NCBI GenBank assembly: GCA_944474755.1
Contig: OX104112.1
Location: 91,091,756-91,155,755, forward strand
DNA: 64,000 nucleotides
Direction of reading: 5' to 3'
Source: Limnoperna fortunei
Lineage: Eukaryota > Mollusca > Bivalvia > Mytilida > Modiolidae
Below are positions 38,547 to 53,200 of this stretch, in pieces. Numbering within the stretch: position 1 is the first letter of the stretch; the number at the start of each line of letters is the position of its first letter. The position numbers and the translations under genes were made by a program. The notes beneath the pieces were generated by a model, which searched no databases, had not been told where the DNA came from, and saw only the letters and a program-made list of their open reading frames with translations.

Positions 38547-39846
38547 GAAAATACACAAAAAAGAAGTTTTATACACATTTAGGAGGAAGAAATCAAATTT
38601 CGAATACGTAGGGGCACCTCGAGGAAATTAGAAAAAAATGAGACTCCCCCTTTTTGACCTTCATTTTTCAGCCAGAAAAGCAATGCGAACCTATATTTTT
38701 AATAACACCAAATAAACCCCCTATTCTTTAACATAAATAATCTCTCTTAATTTAACATTAAATTAACTTTGTCTTTCAAGGAAATAATAATCGAAAAGGG
38801 GTACCCCATATGGAAAATAACATAGAAAGGCCATTGGTCCATTGTATTCTATACATGTTTCTTTTTGGCATTTGAATTCCGCAAATTTTACTTTAAGCGC
38901 ATAAATTCAGCATAAAATCATAGATTATGACAAAATTCATTGTTTATATTCACGTTTTAATTAGCTATAGTCTATTTCATGAAACATGCTATTTTCAATG
39001 CAACGTTAGGGGTGGGAATGATGAAACAATGACGGAAAGGCTCGTGGTCAATGTGTACACTACATTTGGAGTTTGTATGTTACAGGACGCATAAAACAGC
39101 AAATTTAGTCTAATTCAGTGATTCAAATTGAACTTTTGACAATATAAAAGAACTATGATCTTTACGTTTTTTTCGGCCCTAATCTGACTTTCTGGTTGTG
39201 TTATAATAATGGGCGATAATTTCACAAATGTTAAACGATTTCGAAACGCTGTTTACAAATCACCGAAGTAAGGTCCAGCATTCAACCATAATGTTGTACT
39301 ATGAAATTTAGGTCAGTTTTGAACAAGTTATAGTCTGTTTCAAAAACCGTTAATTTTCGGAAGATCATTTAGACCGCATTTCGTTCGTTCATTTGTGGAC
39401 CCTGAATGAAAATTTAAGATAGAACAATCGTCGAACATAGGCATCTACACATGCTATGTGAAAAACACCAACAGTAAAGATAAAAAACATCAATTTTGAA
39501 GCGCAGCACAAACTGAGGAGAAAAAAACTACTTGCAAAAACGCGCCTTTTTTTCTAGGGGTGGCCTTTAAAAAACGGCACTTAAAGCATAAAGGAACATC
39601 GATGTATATGCCCAACTACATAAAAGTTTTGTAATTGAATCAACAGTACTAAAGGTATGCAATTTGCTTAATTCTGCATCCATTTAATATCTCTATAGGT
39701 ATCAATGTACTATTGCATAACGGTATGGGCGCGGCCATTTTATGAGCACAAAGTAAAGCGTGAAAAAAACTGTCAGGTTAAACGCGATTGGTCAATAATG
39801 ATTGTTAAAGTAAATATATTTTGGAAAGAAATGCAATCTTTGGTAT
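38547..39846 (+). repeat. Satellite copy 30, one substitution
   Basis: It has C to A at 39623 (unit 1077), changing TACATACAAG to TACATAAAAG in sub-monomer m6. Confidence 0.93.
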
Positions 39847-42800
39847 GAAAATACACAAAAAAGAAGTTTTATACACATTTAGGAGGAAGAAATCAAATTT
39901 CGAATACGTAGGGGCACCTCGAGGAAATTAGAAAAAAATGAGACTCCCCCTTTTTGACCTTCATTTTTCAGCCAGAAAAGCAATGCGAACCTATATTTTT
40001 AATAACACCAAATAAACCCCCTATTCTTTAACATAAATAATCTCTCTTAATTTAACATTAAATTAACTTTGTCTTTCAAGGAAATAATAATCGAAAAGGG
40101 GTACCCCATATGGAAAATAACATAGAAAGGCCATTGGTCCATTGTATTCTATACATGTTTCTTTTTGGCATTTGAATTCCGCAAATTTTACTTTAAGCGC
40201 ATAAATTCAGCATAAAATCATAGATTATGACAAAATTCATTGTTTATATTCACGTTTTAATTAGCTATAGTCTATTTCATGAAACATGCTATTTTCAATG
40301 CAACGTTAGGGGTGGGAATGATGAAACAATGACGGAAAGGCTCGTGGTCAATGTGTACACTACATTTGGAGTTTGTATGTTACAGGACGCATAAAACAGC
40401 AAATTTAGTCTAATTCAGTGATTCAAATTGAACTTTTGACAATATAAAAGAACTATGATCTTTACGTTTTTTTCGGCCCTAATCTGACTTTCTGGTTGTG
40501 TTATAATAATGGGCGATAATTTCACAAATGTTAAACGATTTCGAAACGCTGTTTACAAATCACCGAAGTAAGGTCCAGCATTCAACCATAATGTTGTACT
40601 ATGAAATTTAGGTCAGTTTTGAACAAGTTATAGTCTGTTTCAAAAACCGTTAATTTTCGGAAGATCATTTAGACCGCATTTCGTTCGTTCATTTGTGGAC
40701 CCTGAATGAAAATTTAAGATAGAACAATCGTCGAACATAGGCATCTACACATGCTATGTGAAAAACACCAACAGTAAAGATAAAAAACATCAATTTTGAA
40801 GCGCAGCACAAACTGAGGAGAAAAAAACTACTTGCAAAAACGCGCCTTTTTTTCTAGGGGTGGCCTTTAAAAAACGGCACTTAAAGCATAAAGGAACATC
40901 GATGTATATGCCCAACTACATACAAGTTTTGTAATTGAATCAACAGTACTAAAGGTATGCAATTTGCTTAATTCTGCATCCATTTAATATCTCTATAGGT
41001 ATCAATGTACTATTGCATAACGGTATGGGCGCGGCCATTTTATGAGCACAAAGTAAAGCGTGAAAAAAACTGTCAGGTTAAACGCGATTGGTCAATAATG
41101 ATTGTTAAAGTAAATATATTTTGGAAAGAAATGCAATCTTTGGTATGAAAATACACAAAAAAGAAGTTTTATACACATTTAGGAGGAAGAAATCAAATTT
41201 CGAATACGTAGGGGCACCTCGAGGAAATTAGAAAAAAATGAGACTCCCCCTTTTTGACCTTCATTTTTCAGCCAGAAAAGCAATGCGAACCTATATTTTT
41301 AATAACACCAAATAAACCCCCTATTCTTTAACATAAATAATCTCTCTTAATTTAACATTAAATTAACTTTGTCTTTCAAGGAAATAATAATCGAAAAGGG
41401 GTACCCCATATGGAAAATAACATAGAAAGGCCATTGGTCCATTGTATTCTATACATGTTTCTTTTTGGCATTTGAATTCCGCAAATTTTACTTTAAGCGC
41501 ATAAATTCAGCATAAAATCATAGATTATGACAAAATTCATTGTTTATATTCACGTTTTAATTAGCTATAGTCTATTTCATGAAACATGCTATTTTCAATG
41601 CAACGTTAGGGGTGGGAATGATGAAACAATGACGGAAAGGCTCGTGGTCAATGTGTACACTACATTTGGAGTTTGTATGTTACAGGACGCATAAAACAGC
41701 AAATTTAGTCTAATTCAGTGATTCAAATTGAACTTTTGACAATATAAAAGAACTATGATCTTTACGTTTTTTTCGGCCCTAATCTGACTTTCTGGTTGTG
41801 TTATAATAATGGGCGATAATTTCACAAATGTTAAACGATTTCGAAACGCTGTTTACAAATCACCGAAGTAAGGTCCAGCATTCAACCATAATGTTGTACT
41901 ATGAAATTTAGGTCAGTTTTGAACAAGTTATAGTCTGTTTCAAAAACCGTTAATTTTCGGAAGATCATTTAGACCGCATTTCGTTCGTTCATTTGTGGAC
42001 CCTGAATGAAAATTTAAGATAGAACAATCGTCGAACATAGGCATCTACACATGCTATGTGAAAAACACCAACAGTAAAGATAAAAAACATCAATTTTGAA
42101 GCGCAGCACAAACTGAGGAGAAAAAAACTACTTGCAAAAACGCGCCTTTTTTTCTAGGGGTGGCCTTTAAAAAACGGCACTTAAAGCATAAAGGAACATC
42201 GATGTATATGCCCAACTACATACAAGTTTTGTAATTGAATCAACAGTACTAAAGGTATGCAATTTGCTTAATTCTGCATCCATTTAATATCTCTATAGGT
42301 ATCAATGTACTATTGCATAACGGTATGGGCGCGGCCATTTTATGAGCACAAAGTAAAGCGTGAAAAAAACTGTCAGGTTAAACGCGATTGGTCAATAATG
42401 ATTGTTAAAGTAAATATATTTTGGAAAGAAATGCAATCTTTGGTATGAAAATACACAAAAAAGAAGTTTTATACACATTTAGGAGGAAGAAATCAAATTT
42501 CGAATACGTAGGGGCACCTCGAGGAAATTAGAAAAAAATGAGACTCCCCCTTTTTGACCTTCATTTTTCAGCCAGAAAAGCAATGCGAACCTATATTTTT
42601 AATAACACCAAATAAACCCCCTATTCTTTAACATAAATAATCTCTCTTAATTTAACATTAAATTAACTTTGTCTTTCAAGGAAATAATAATCGAAAAGGG
42701 GTACCCCATATGGAAAATAACATAGAAAGGCCATTGGTCCATTGTATTCTATACATGTTTCTTTTTGGCATTTGAATTCCGCAAATTTTACTTTAAGCGC

Positions 42801-45800
42801 ATAAATTCAGCATAAAATCATAGATTATGACAAAATTCATTGTTTATATTCACGTTTTAATTAGCTATAGTCTATTTCATGAAACATGCTATTTTCAATG
42901 CAACGTTAGGGGTGGGAATGATGAAACAATGACGGAAAGGCTCGTGGTCAATGTGTACACTACATTTGGAGTTTGTATGTTACAGGACGCATAAAACAGC
43001 AAATTTAGTCTAATTCAGTGATTCAAATTGAACTTTTGACAATATAAAAGAACTATGATCTTTACGTTTTTTTCGGCCCTAATCTGACTTTCTGGTTGTG
43101 TTATAATAATGGGCGATAATTTCACAAATGTTAAACGATTTCGAAACGCTGTTTACAAATCACCGAAGTAAGGTCCAGCATTCAACCATAATGTTGTACT
43201 ATGAAATTTAGGTCAGTTTTGAACAAGTTATAGTCTGTTTCAAAAACCGTTAATTTTCGGAAGATCATTTAGACCGCATTTCGTTCGTTCATTTGTGGAC
43301 CCTGAATGAAAATTTAAGATAGAACAATCGTCGAACATAGGCATCTACACATGCTATGTGAAAAACACCAACAGTAAAGATAAAAAACATCAATTTTGAA
43401 GCGCAGCACAAACTGAGGAGAAAAAAACTACTTGCAAAAACGCGCCTTTTTTTCTAGGGGTGGCCTTTAAAAAACGGCACTTAAAGCATAAAGGAACATC
43501 GATGTATATGCCCAACTACATACAAGTTTTGTAATTGAATCAACAGTACTAAAGGTATGCAATTTGCTTAATTCTGCATCCATTTAATATCTCTATAGGT
43601 ATCAATGTACTATTGCATAACGGTATGGGCGCGGCCATTTTATGAGCACAAAGTAAAGCGTGAAAAAAACTGTCAGGTTAAACGCGATTGGTCAATAATG
43701 ATTGTTAAAGTAAATATATTTTGGAAAGAAATGCAATCTTTGGTATGAAAATACACAAAAAAGAAGTTTTATACACATTTAGGAGGAAGAAATCAAATTT
43801 CGAATACGTAGGGGCACCTCGAGGAAATTAGAAAAAAATGAGACTCCCCCTTTTTGACCTTCATTTTTCAGCCAGAAAAGCAATGCGAACCTATATTTTT
43901 AATAACACCAAATAAACCCCCTATTCTTTAACATAAATAATCTCTCTTAATTTAACATTAAATTAACTTTGTCTTTCAAGGAAATAATAATCGAAAAGGG
44001 GTACCCCATATGGAAAATAACATAGAAAGGCCATTGGTCCATTGTATTCTATACATGTTTCTTTTTGGCATTTGAATTCCGCAAATTTTACTTTAAGCGC
44101 ATAAATTCAGCATAAAATCATAGATTATGACAAAATTCATTGTTTATATTCACGTTTTAATTAGCTATAGTCTATTTCATGAAACATGCTATTTTCAATG
44201 CAACGTTAGGGGTGGGAATGATGAAACAATGACGGAAAGGCTCGTGGTCAATGTGTACACTACATTTGGAGTTTGTATGTTACAGGACGCATAAAACAGC
44301 AAATTTAGTCTAATTCAGTGATTCAAATTGAACTTTTGACAATATAAAAGAACTATGATCTTTACGTTTTTTTCGGCCCTAATCTGACTTTCTGGTTGTG
44401 TTATAATAATGGGCGATAATTTCACAAATGTTAAACGATTTCGAAACGCTGTTTACAAATCACCGAAGTAAGGTCCAGCATTCAACCATAATGTTGTACT
44501 ATGAAATTTAGGTCAGTTTTGAACAAGTTATAGTCTGTTTCAAAAACCGTTAATTTTCGGAAGATCATTTAGACCGCATTTCGTTCGTTCATTTGTGGAC
44601 CCTGAATGAAAATTTAAGATAGAACAATCGTCGAACATAGGCATCTACACATGCTATGTGAAAAACACCAACAGTAAAGATAAAAAACATCAATTTTGAA
44701 GCGCAGCACAAACTGAGGAGAAAAAAACTACTTGCAAAAACGCGCCTTTTTTTCTAGGGGTGGCCTTTAAAAAACGGCACTTAAAGCATAAAGGAACATC
44801 GATGTATATGCCCAACTACATACAAGTTTTGTAATTGAATCAACAGTACTAAAGGTATGCAATTTGCTTAATTCTGCATCCATTTAATATCTCTATAGGT
44901 ATCAATGTACTATTGCATAACGGTATGGGCGCGGCCATTTTATGAGCACAAAGTAAAGCGTGAAAAAAACTGTCAGGTTAAACGCGATTGGTCAATAATG
45001 ATTGTTAAAGTAAATATATTTTGGAAAGAAATGCAATCTTTGGTATGAAAATACACAAAAAAGAAGTTTTATACACATTTAGGAGGAAGAAATCAAATTT
45101 CGAATACGTAGGGGCACCTCGAGGAAATTAGAAAAAAATGAGACTCCCCCTTTTTGACCTTCATTTTTCAGCCAGAAAAGCAATGCGAACCTATATTTTT
45201 AATAACACCAAATAAACCCCCTATTCTTTAACATAAATAATCTCTCTTAATTTAACATTAAATTAACTTTGTCTTTCAAGGAAATAATAATCGAAAAGGG
45301 GTACCCCATATGGAAAATAACATAGAAAGGCCATTGGTCCATTGTATTCTATACATGTTTCTTTTTGGCATTTGAATTCCGCAAATTTTACTTTAAGCGC
45401 ATAAATTCAGCATAAAATCATAGATTATGACAAAATTCATTGTTTATATTCACGTTTTAATTAGCTATAGTCTATTTCATGAAACATGCTATTTTCAATG
45501 CAACGTTAGGGGTGGGAATGATGAAACAATGACGGAAAGGCTCGTGGTCAATGTGTACACTACATTTGGAGTTTGTATGTTACAGGACGCATAAAACAGC
45601 AAATTTAGTCTAATTCAGTGATTCAAATTGAACTTTTGACAATATAAAAGAACTATGATCTTTACGTTTTTTTCGGCCCTAATCTGACTTTCTGGTTGTG
45701 TTATAATAATGGGCGATAATTTCACAAATGTTAAACGATTTCGAAACGCTGTTTACAAATCACCGAAGTAAGGTCCAGCATTCAACCATAATGTTGTACT

Positions 45801-48800
45801 ATGAAATTTAGGTCAGTTTTGAACAAGTTATAGTCTGTTTCAAAAACCGTTAATTTTCGGAAGATCATTTAGACCGCATTTCGTTCGTTCATTTGTGGAC
45901 CCTGAATGAAAATTTAAGATAGAACAATCGTCGAACATAGGCATCTACACATGCTATGTGAAAAACACCAACAGTAAAGATAAAAAACATCAATTTTGAA
46001 GCGCAGCACAAACTGAGGAGAAAAAAACTACTTGCAAAAACGCGCCTTTTTTTCTAGGGGTGGCCTTTAAAAAACGGCACTTAAAGCATAAAGGAACATC
46101 GATGTATATGCCCAACTACATACAAGTTTTGTAATTGAATCAACAGTACTAAAGGTATGCAATTTGCTTAATTCTGCATCCATTTAATATCTCTATAGGT
46201 ATCAATGTACTATTGCATAACGGTATGGGCGCGGCCATTTTATGAGCACAAAGTAAAGCGTGAAAAAAACTGTCAGGTTAAACGCGATTGGTCAATAATG
46301 ATTGTTAAAGTAAATATATTTTGGAAAGAAATGCAATCTTTGGTATGAAAATACACAAAAAAGAAGTTTTATACACATTTAGGAGGAAGAAATCAAATTT
46401 CGAATACGTAGGGGCACCTCGAGGAAATTAGAAAAAAATGAGACTCCCCCTTTTTGACCTTCATTTTTCAGCCAGAAAAGCAATGCGAACCTATATTTTT
46501 AATAACACCAAATAAACCCCCTATTCTTTAACATAAATAATCTCTCTTAATTTAACATTAAATTAACTTTGTCTTTCAAGGAAATAATAATCGAAAAGGG
46601 GTACCCCATATGGAAAATAACATAGAAAGGCCATTGGTCCATTGTATTCTATACATGTTTCTTTTTGGCATTTGAATTCCGCAAATTTTACTTTAAGCGC
46701 ATAAATTCAGCATAAAATCATAGATTATGACAAAATTCATTGTTTATATTCACGTTTTAATTAGCTATAGTCTATTTCATGAAACATGCTATTTTCAATG
46801 CAACGTTAGGGGTGGGAATGATGAAACAATGACGGAAAGGCTCGTGGTCAATGTGTACACTACATTTGGAGTTTGTATGTTACAGGACGCATAAAACAGC
46901 AAATTTAGTCTAATTCAGTGATTCAAATTGAACTTTTGACAATATAAAAGAACTATGATCTTTACGTTTTTTTCGGCCCTAATCTGACTTTCTGGTTGTG
47001 TTATAATAATGGGCGATAATTTCACAAATGTTAAACGATTTCGAAACGCTGTTTACAAATCACCGAAGTAAGGTCCAGCATTCAACCATAATGTTGTACT
47101 ATGAAATTTAGGTCAGTTTTGAACAAGTTATAGTCTGTTTCAAAAACCGTTAATTTTCGGAAGATCATTTAGACCGCATTTCGTTCGTTCATTTGTGGAC
47201 CCTGAATGAAAATTTAAGATAGAACAATCGTCGAACATAGGCATCTACACATGCTATGTGAAAAACACCAACAGTAAAGATAAAAAACATCAATTTTGAA
47301 GCGCAGCACAAACTGAGGAGAAAAAAACTACTTGCAAAAACGCGCCTTTTTTTCTAGGGGTGGCCTTTAAAAAACGGCACTTAAAGCATAAAGGAACATC
47401 GATGTATATGCCCAACTACATACAAGTTTTGTAATTGAATCAACAGTACTAAAGGTATGCAATTTGCTTAATTCTGCATCCATTTAATATCTCTATAGGT
47501 ATCAATGTACTATTGCATAACGGTATGGGCGCGGCCATTTTATGAGCACAAAGTAAAGCGTGAAAAAAACTGTCAGGTTAAACGCGATTGGTCAATAATG
47601 ATTGTTAAAGTAAATATATTTTGGAAAGAAATGCAATCTTTGGTATGAAAATACACAAAAAAGAAGTTTTATACACATTTAGGAGGAAGAAATCAAATTT
47701 CGAATACGTAGGGGCACCTCGAGGAAATTAGAAAAAAATGAGACTCCCCCTTTTTGACCTTCATTTTTCAGCCAGAAAAGCAATGCGAACCTATATTTTT
47801 AATAACACCAAATAAACCCCCTATTCTTTAACATAAATAATCTCTCTTAATTTAACATTAAATTAACTTTGTCTTTCAAGGAAATAATAATCGAAAAGGG
47901 GTACCCCATATGGAAAATAACATAGAAAGGCCATTGGTCCATTGTATTCTATACATGTTTCTTTTTGGCATTTGAATTCCGCAAATTTTACTTTAAGCGC
48001 ATAAATTCAGCATAAAATCATAGATTATGACAAAATTCATTGTTTATATTCACGTTTTAATTAGCTATAGTCTATTTCATGAAACATGCTATTTTCAATG
48101 CAACGTTAGGGGTGGGAATGATGAAACAATGACGGAAAGGCTCGTGGTCAATGTGTACACTACATTTGGAGTTTGTATGTTACAGGACGCATAAAACAGC
48201 AAATTTAGTCTAATTCAGTGATTCAAATTGAACTTTTGACAATATAAAAGAACTATGATCTTTACGTTTTTTTCGGCCCTAATCTGACTTTCTGGTTGTG
48301 TTATAATAATGGGCGATAATTTCACAAATGTTAAACGATTTCGAAACGCTGTTTACAAATCACCGAAGTAAGGTCCAGCATTCAACCATAATGTTGTACT
48401 ATGAAATTTAGGTCAGTTTTGAACAAGTTATAGTCTGTTTCAAAAACCGTTAATTTTCGGAAGATCATTTAGACCGCATTTCGTTCGTTCATTTGTGGAC
48501 CCTGAATGAAAATTTAAGATAGAACAATCGTCGAACATAGGCATCTACACATGCTATGTGAAAAACACCAACAGTAAAGATAAAAAACATCAATTTTGAA
48601 GCGCAGCACAAACTGAGGAGAAAAAAACTACTTGCAAAAACGCGCCTTTTTTTCTAGGGGTGGCCTTTAAAAAACGGCACTTAAAGCATAAAGGAACATC
48701 GATGTATATGCCCAACTACATACAAGTTTTGTAATTGAATCAACAGTACTAAAGGTATGCAATTTGCTTAATTCTGCATCCATTTAATATCTCTATAGGT

Positions 48801-48946
48801 ATCAATGTACTATTGCATAACGGTATGGGCGCGGCCATTTTATGAGCACAAAGTAAAGCGTGAAAAAAACTGTCAGGTTAAACGCGATTGGTCAATAATG
48901 ATTGTTAAAGTAAATATATTTTGGAAAGAAATGCAATCTTTGGTAT
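39847..48946 (+). repeat. Satellite copies 31-37, seven identical consensus copies
   Basis: Starts are 39847, 41147, 42447, 43747, 45047, 46347 and 47647. I saw no difference over 9.1 kb, the longest variant-free run of whole copies in the window. Confidence 0.92.
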
Positions 48947-50246
48947 GAAAATACACAAAAAAGAAGTTTTATACACATTTAGGAGGAAGAAATCAAATTT
49001 CGAATACGTAGGGGCACCTCGAGGAAATTAGAAAAAAATGAGACTCCCGCTTTTTGACCTTCATTTTTCAGCCAGAAAAGCAATGCGAACCTATATTTTT
49101 AATAACACCAAATAAACCCCCTATTCTTTAACATAAATAATCTCTCTTAATTTAACATTAAATTAACTTTGTCTTTCAAGGAAATAATAATCGAAAAGGG
49201 GTACCCCATATGGAAAATAACATAGAAAGGCCATTGGTCCATTGTATTCTATACATGTTTCTTTTTGGCATTTGAATTCCGCAAATTTTACTTTAAGCGC
49301 ATAAATTCAGCATAAAATCATAGATTATGACAAAATTCATTGTTTATATTCACGTTTTAATTAGCTATAGTCTATTTCATGAAACATGCTATTTTCAATG
49401 CAACGTTAGGGGTGGGAATGATGAAACAATGACGGAAAGGCTCGTGGTCAATGTGTACACTACATTTGGAGTTTGTATGTTACAGGACGCATAAAACAGC
49501 AAATTTAGTCTAATTCAGTGATTCAAATTGAACTTTTGACAATATAAAAGAACTATGATCTTTACGTTTTTTTCGGCCCTAATCTGACTTTCTGGTTGTG
49601 TTATAATAATGGGCGATAATTTCACAAATGTTAAACGATTTCGAAACGCTGTTTATAAATCACCGAAGTAAGGTCCAGCATTCAACCATAATGTTGTACT
49701 ATGAAATTTAGGTCAGTTTTGAACAAGTTATAGTCTGTTTCAAAAACCGTTAATTTTCGGAAGATCATTTAGACCGCATTTCGTTCGTTCATTTGTGGAC
49801 CCTGAATGAAAATTTAAGATAGAACAATCGTCGAACATAGGCATCTACACATGCTATGTGAAAAACACCAACAGTAAAGATAAAAAACATCAATTTTGAA
49901 GCGCAGCACAAACTGAGGAGAAAAAAACTACTTGCAAAAACGCGCCTTTTTTTCTAGGGGTGGCCTTTAAAAAACGGCACTTAAAGCATAAAGGAACATC
50001 GATGTATATGCCCAACTACATACAAGTTTTGTAATTGAATCAACAGTACTAAAGGTATGCAATTTGCTTAATTCTGCATCCATTTAATATCTCTATAGGT
50101 ATCAATGTACTATTGCATAACGGTATGGGCGCGGCCATTTTATGAGCACAAAGTAAAGCGTGAAAAAAACTGTCAGGTTAAACGCGATTGGTCAATAATG
50201 ATTGTTAAAGTAAATATATTTTGGAAAGAAATGCAATCTTTGGTAT
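48947..50246 (+). repeat. Satellite copy 38, two substitutions
   Basis: It has C to G at 49049 (unit 103, interrupting a C5 run) and C to T at 49656 (unit 710, GTTTACAAAT to GTTTATAAAT). It is the only normal-length copy with two private substitutions. Confidence 0.93.
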
Positions 50247-53200
50247 GAAAATACACAAAAAAGAAGTTTTATACACATTTAGGAGGAAGAAATCAAATTT
50301 CGAATACGTAGGGGCACCTCGAGGAAATTAGAAAAAAATGAGACTCCCCCTTTTTGACCTTCATTTTTCAGCCAGAAAAGCAATGCGAACCTATATTTTT
50401 AATAACACCAAATAAACCCCCTATTCTTTAACATAAATAATCTCTCTTAATTTAACATTAAATTAACTTTGTCTTTCAAGGAAATAATAATCGAAAAGGG
50501 GTACCCCATATGGAAAATAACATAGAAAGGCCATTGGTCCATTGTATTCTATACATGTTTCTTTTTGGCATTTGAATTCCGCAAATTTTACTTTAAGCGC
50601 ATAAATTCAGCATAAAATCATAGATTATGACAAAATTCATTGTTTATATTCACGTTTTAATTAGCTATAGTCTATTTCATGAAACATGCTATTTTCAATG
50701 CAACGTTAGGGGTGGGAATGATGAAACAATGACGGAAAGGCTCGTGGTCAATGTGTACACTACATTTGGAGTTTGTATGTTACAGGACGCATAAAACAGC
50801 AAATTTAGTCTAATTCAGTGATTCAAATTGAACTTTTGACAATATAAAAGAACTATGATCTTTACGTTTTTTTCGGCCCTAATCTGACTTTCTGGTTGTG
50901 TTATAATAATGGGCGATAATTTCACAAATGTTAAACGATTTCGAAACGCTGTTTACAAATCACCGAAGTAAGGTCCAGCATTCAACCATAATGTTGTACT
51001 ATGAAATTTAGGTCAGTTTTGAACAAGTTATAGTCTGTTTCAAAAACCGTTAATTTTCGGAAGATCATTTAGACCGCATTTCGTTCGTTCATTTGTGGAC
51101 CCTGAATGAAAATTTAAGATAGAACAATCGTCGAACATAGGCATCTACACATGCTATGTGAAAAACACCAACAGTAAAGATAAAAAACATCAATTTTGAA
51201 GCGCAGCACAAACTGAGGAGAAAAAAACTACTTGCAAAAACGCGCCTTTTTTTCTAGGGGTGGCCTTTAAAAAACGGCACTTAAAGCATAAAGGAACATC
51301 GATGTATATGCCCAACTACATACAAGTTTTGTAATTGAATCAACAGTACTAAAGGTATGCAATTTGCTTAATTCTGCATCCATTTAATATCTCTATAGGT
51401 ATCAATGTACTATTGCATAACGGTATGGGCGCGGCCATTTTATGAGCACAAAGTAAAGCGTGAAAAAAACTGTCAGGTTAAACGCGATTGGTCAATAATG
51501 ATTGTTAAAGTAAATATATTTTGGAAAGAAATGCAATCTTTGGTATGAAAATACACAAAAAAGAAGTTTTATACACATTTAGGAGGAAGAAATCAAATTT
51601 CGAATACGTAGGGGCACCTCGAGGAAATTAGAAAAAAATGAGACTCCCCCTTTTTGACCTTCATTTTTCAGCCAGAAAAGCAATGCGAACCTATATTTTT
51701 AATAACACCAAATAAACCCCCTATTCTTTAACATAAATAATCTCTCTTAATTTAACATTAAATTAACTTTGTCTTTCAAGGAAATAATAATCGAAAAGGG
51801 GTACCCCATATGGAAAATAACATAGAAAGGCCATTGGTCCATTGTATTCTATACATGTTTCTTTTTGGCATTTGAATTCCGCAAATTTTACTTTAAGCGC
51901 ATAAATTCAGCATAAAATCATAGATTATGACAAAATTCATTGTTTATATTCACGTTTTAATTAGCTATAGTCTATTTCATGAAACATGCTATTTTCAATG
52001 CAACGTTAGGGGTGGGAATGATGAAACAATGACGGAAAGGCTCGTGGTCAATGTGTACACTACATTTGGAGTTTGTATGTTACAGGACGCATAAAACAGC
52101 AAATTTAGTCTAATTCAGTGATTCAAATTGAACTTTTGACAATATAAAAGAACTATGATCTTTACGTTTTTTTCGGCCCTAATCTGACTTTCTGGTTGTG
52201 TTATAATAATGGGCGATAATTTCACAAATGTTAAACGATTTCGAAACGCTGTTTACAAATCACCGAAGTAAGGTCCAGCATTCAACCATAATGTTGTACT
52301 ATGAAATTTAGGTCAGTTTTGAACAAGTTATAGTCTGTTTCAAAAACCGTTAATTTTCGGAAGATCATTTAGACCGCATTTCGTTCGTTCATTTGTGGAC
52401 CCTGAATGAAAATTTAAGATAGAACAATCGTCGAACATAGGCATCTACACATGCTATGTGAAAAACACCAACAGTAAAGATAAAAAACATCAATTTTGAA
52501 GCGCAGCACAAACTGAGGAGAAAAAAACTACTTGCAAAAACGCGCCTTTTTTTCTAGGGGTGGCCTTTAAAAAACGGCACTTAAAGCATAAAGGAACATC
52601 GATGTATATGCCCAACTACATACAAGTTTTGTAATTGAATCAACAGTACTAAAGGTATGCAATTTGCTTAATTCTGCATCCATTTAATATCTCTATAGGT
52701 ATCAATGTACTATTGCATAACGGTATGGGCGCGGCCATTTTATGAGCACAAAGTAAAGCGTGAAAAAAACTGTCAGGTTAAACGCGATTGGTCAATAATG
52801 ATTGTTAAAGTAAATATATTTTGGAAAGAAATGCAATCTTTGGTATGAAAATACACAAAAAAGAAGTTTTATACACATTTAGGAGGAAGAAATCAAATTT
52901 CGAATACGTAGGGGCACCTCGAGGAAATTAGAAAAAAATGAGACTCCCCCTTTTTGACCTTCATTTTTCAGCCAGAAAAGCAATGCGAACCTATATTTTT
53001 AATAACACCAAATAAACCCCCTATTCTTTAACATAAATAATCTCTCTTAATTTAACATTAAATTAACTTTGTCTTTCAAGGAAATAATAATCGAAAAGGG
53101 GTACCCCATATGGAAAATAACATAGAAAGGCCATTGGTCCATTGTATTCTATACATGTTTCTTTTTGGCATTTGAATTCCGCAAATTTTACTTTAAGCGC

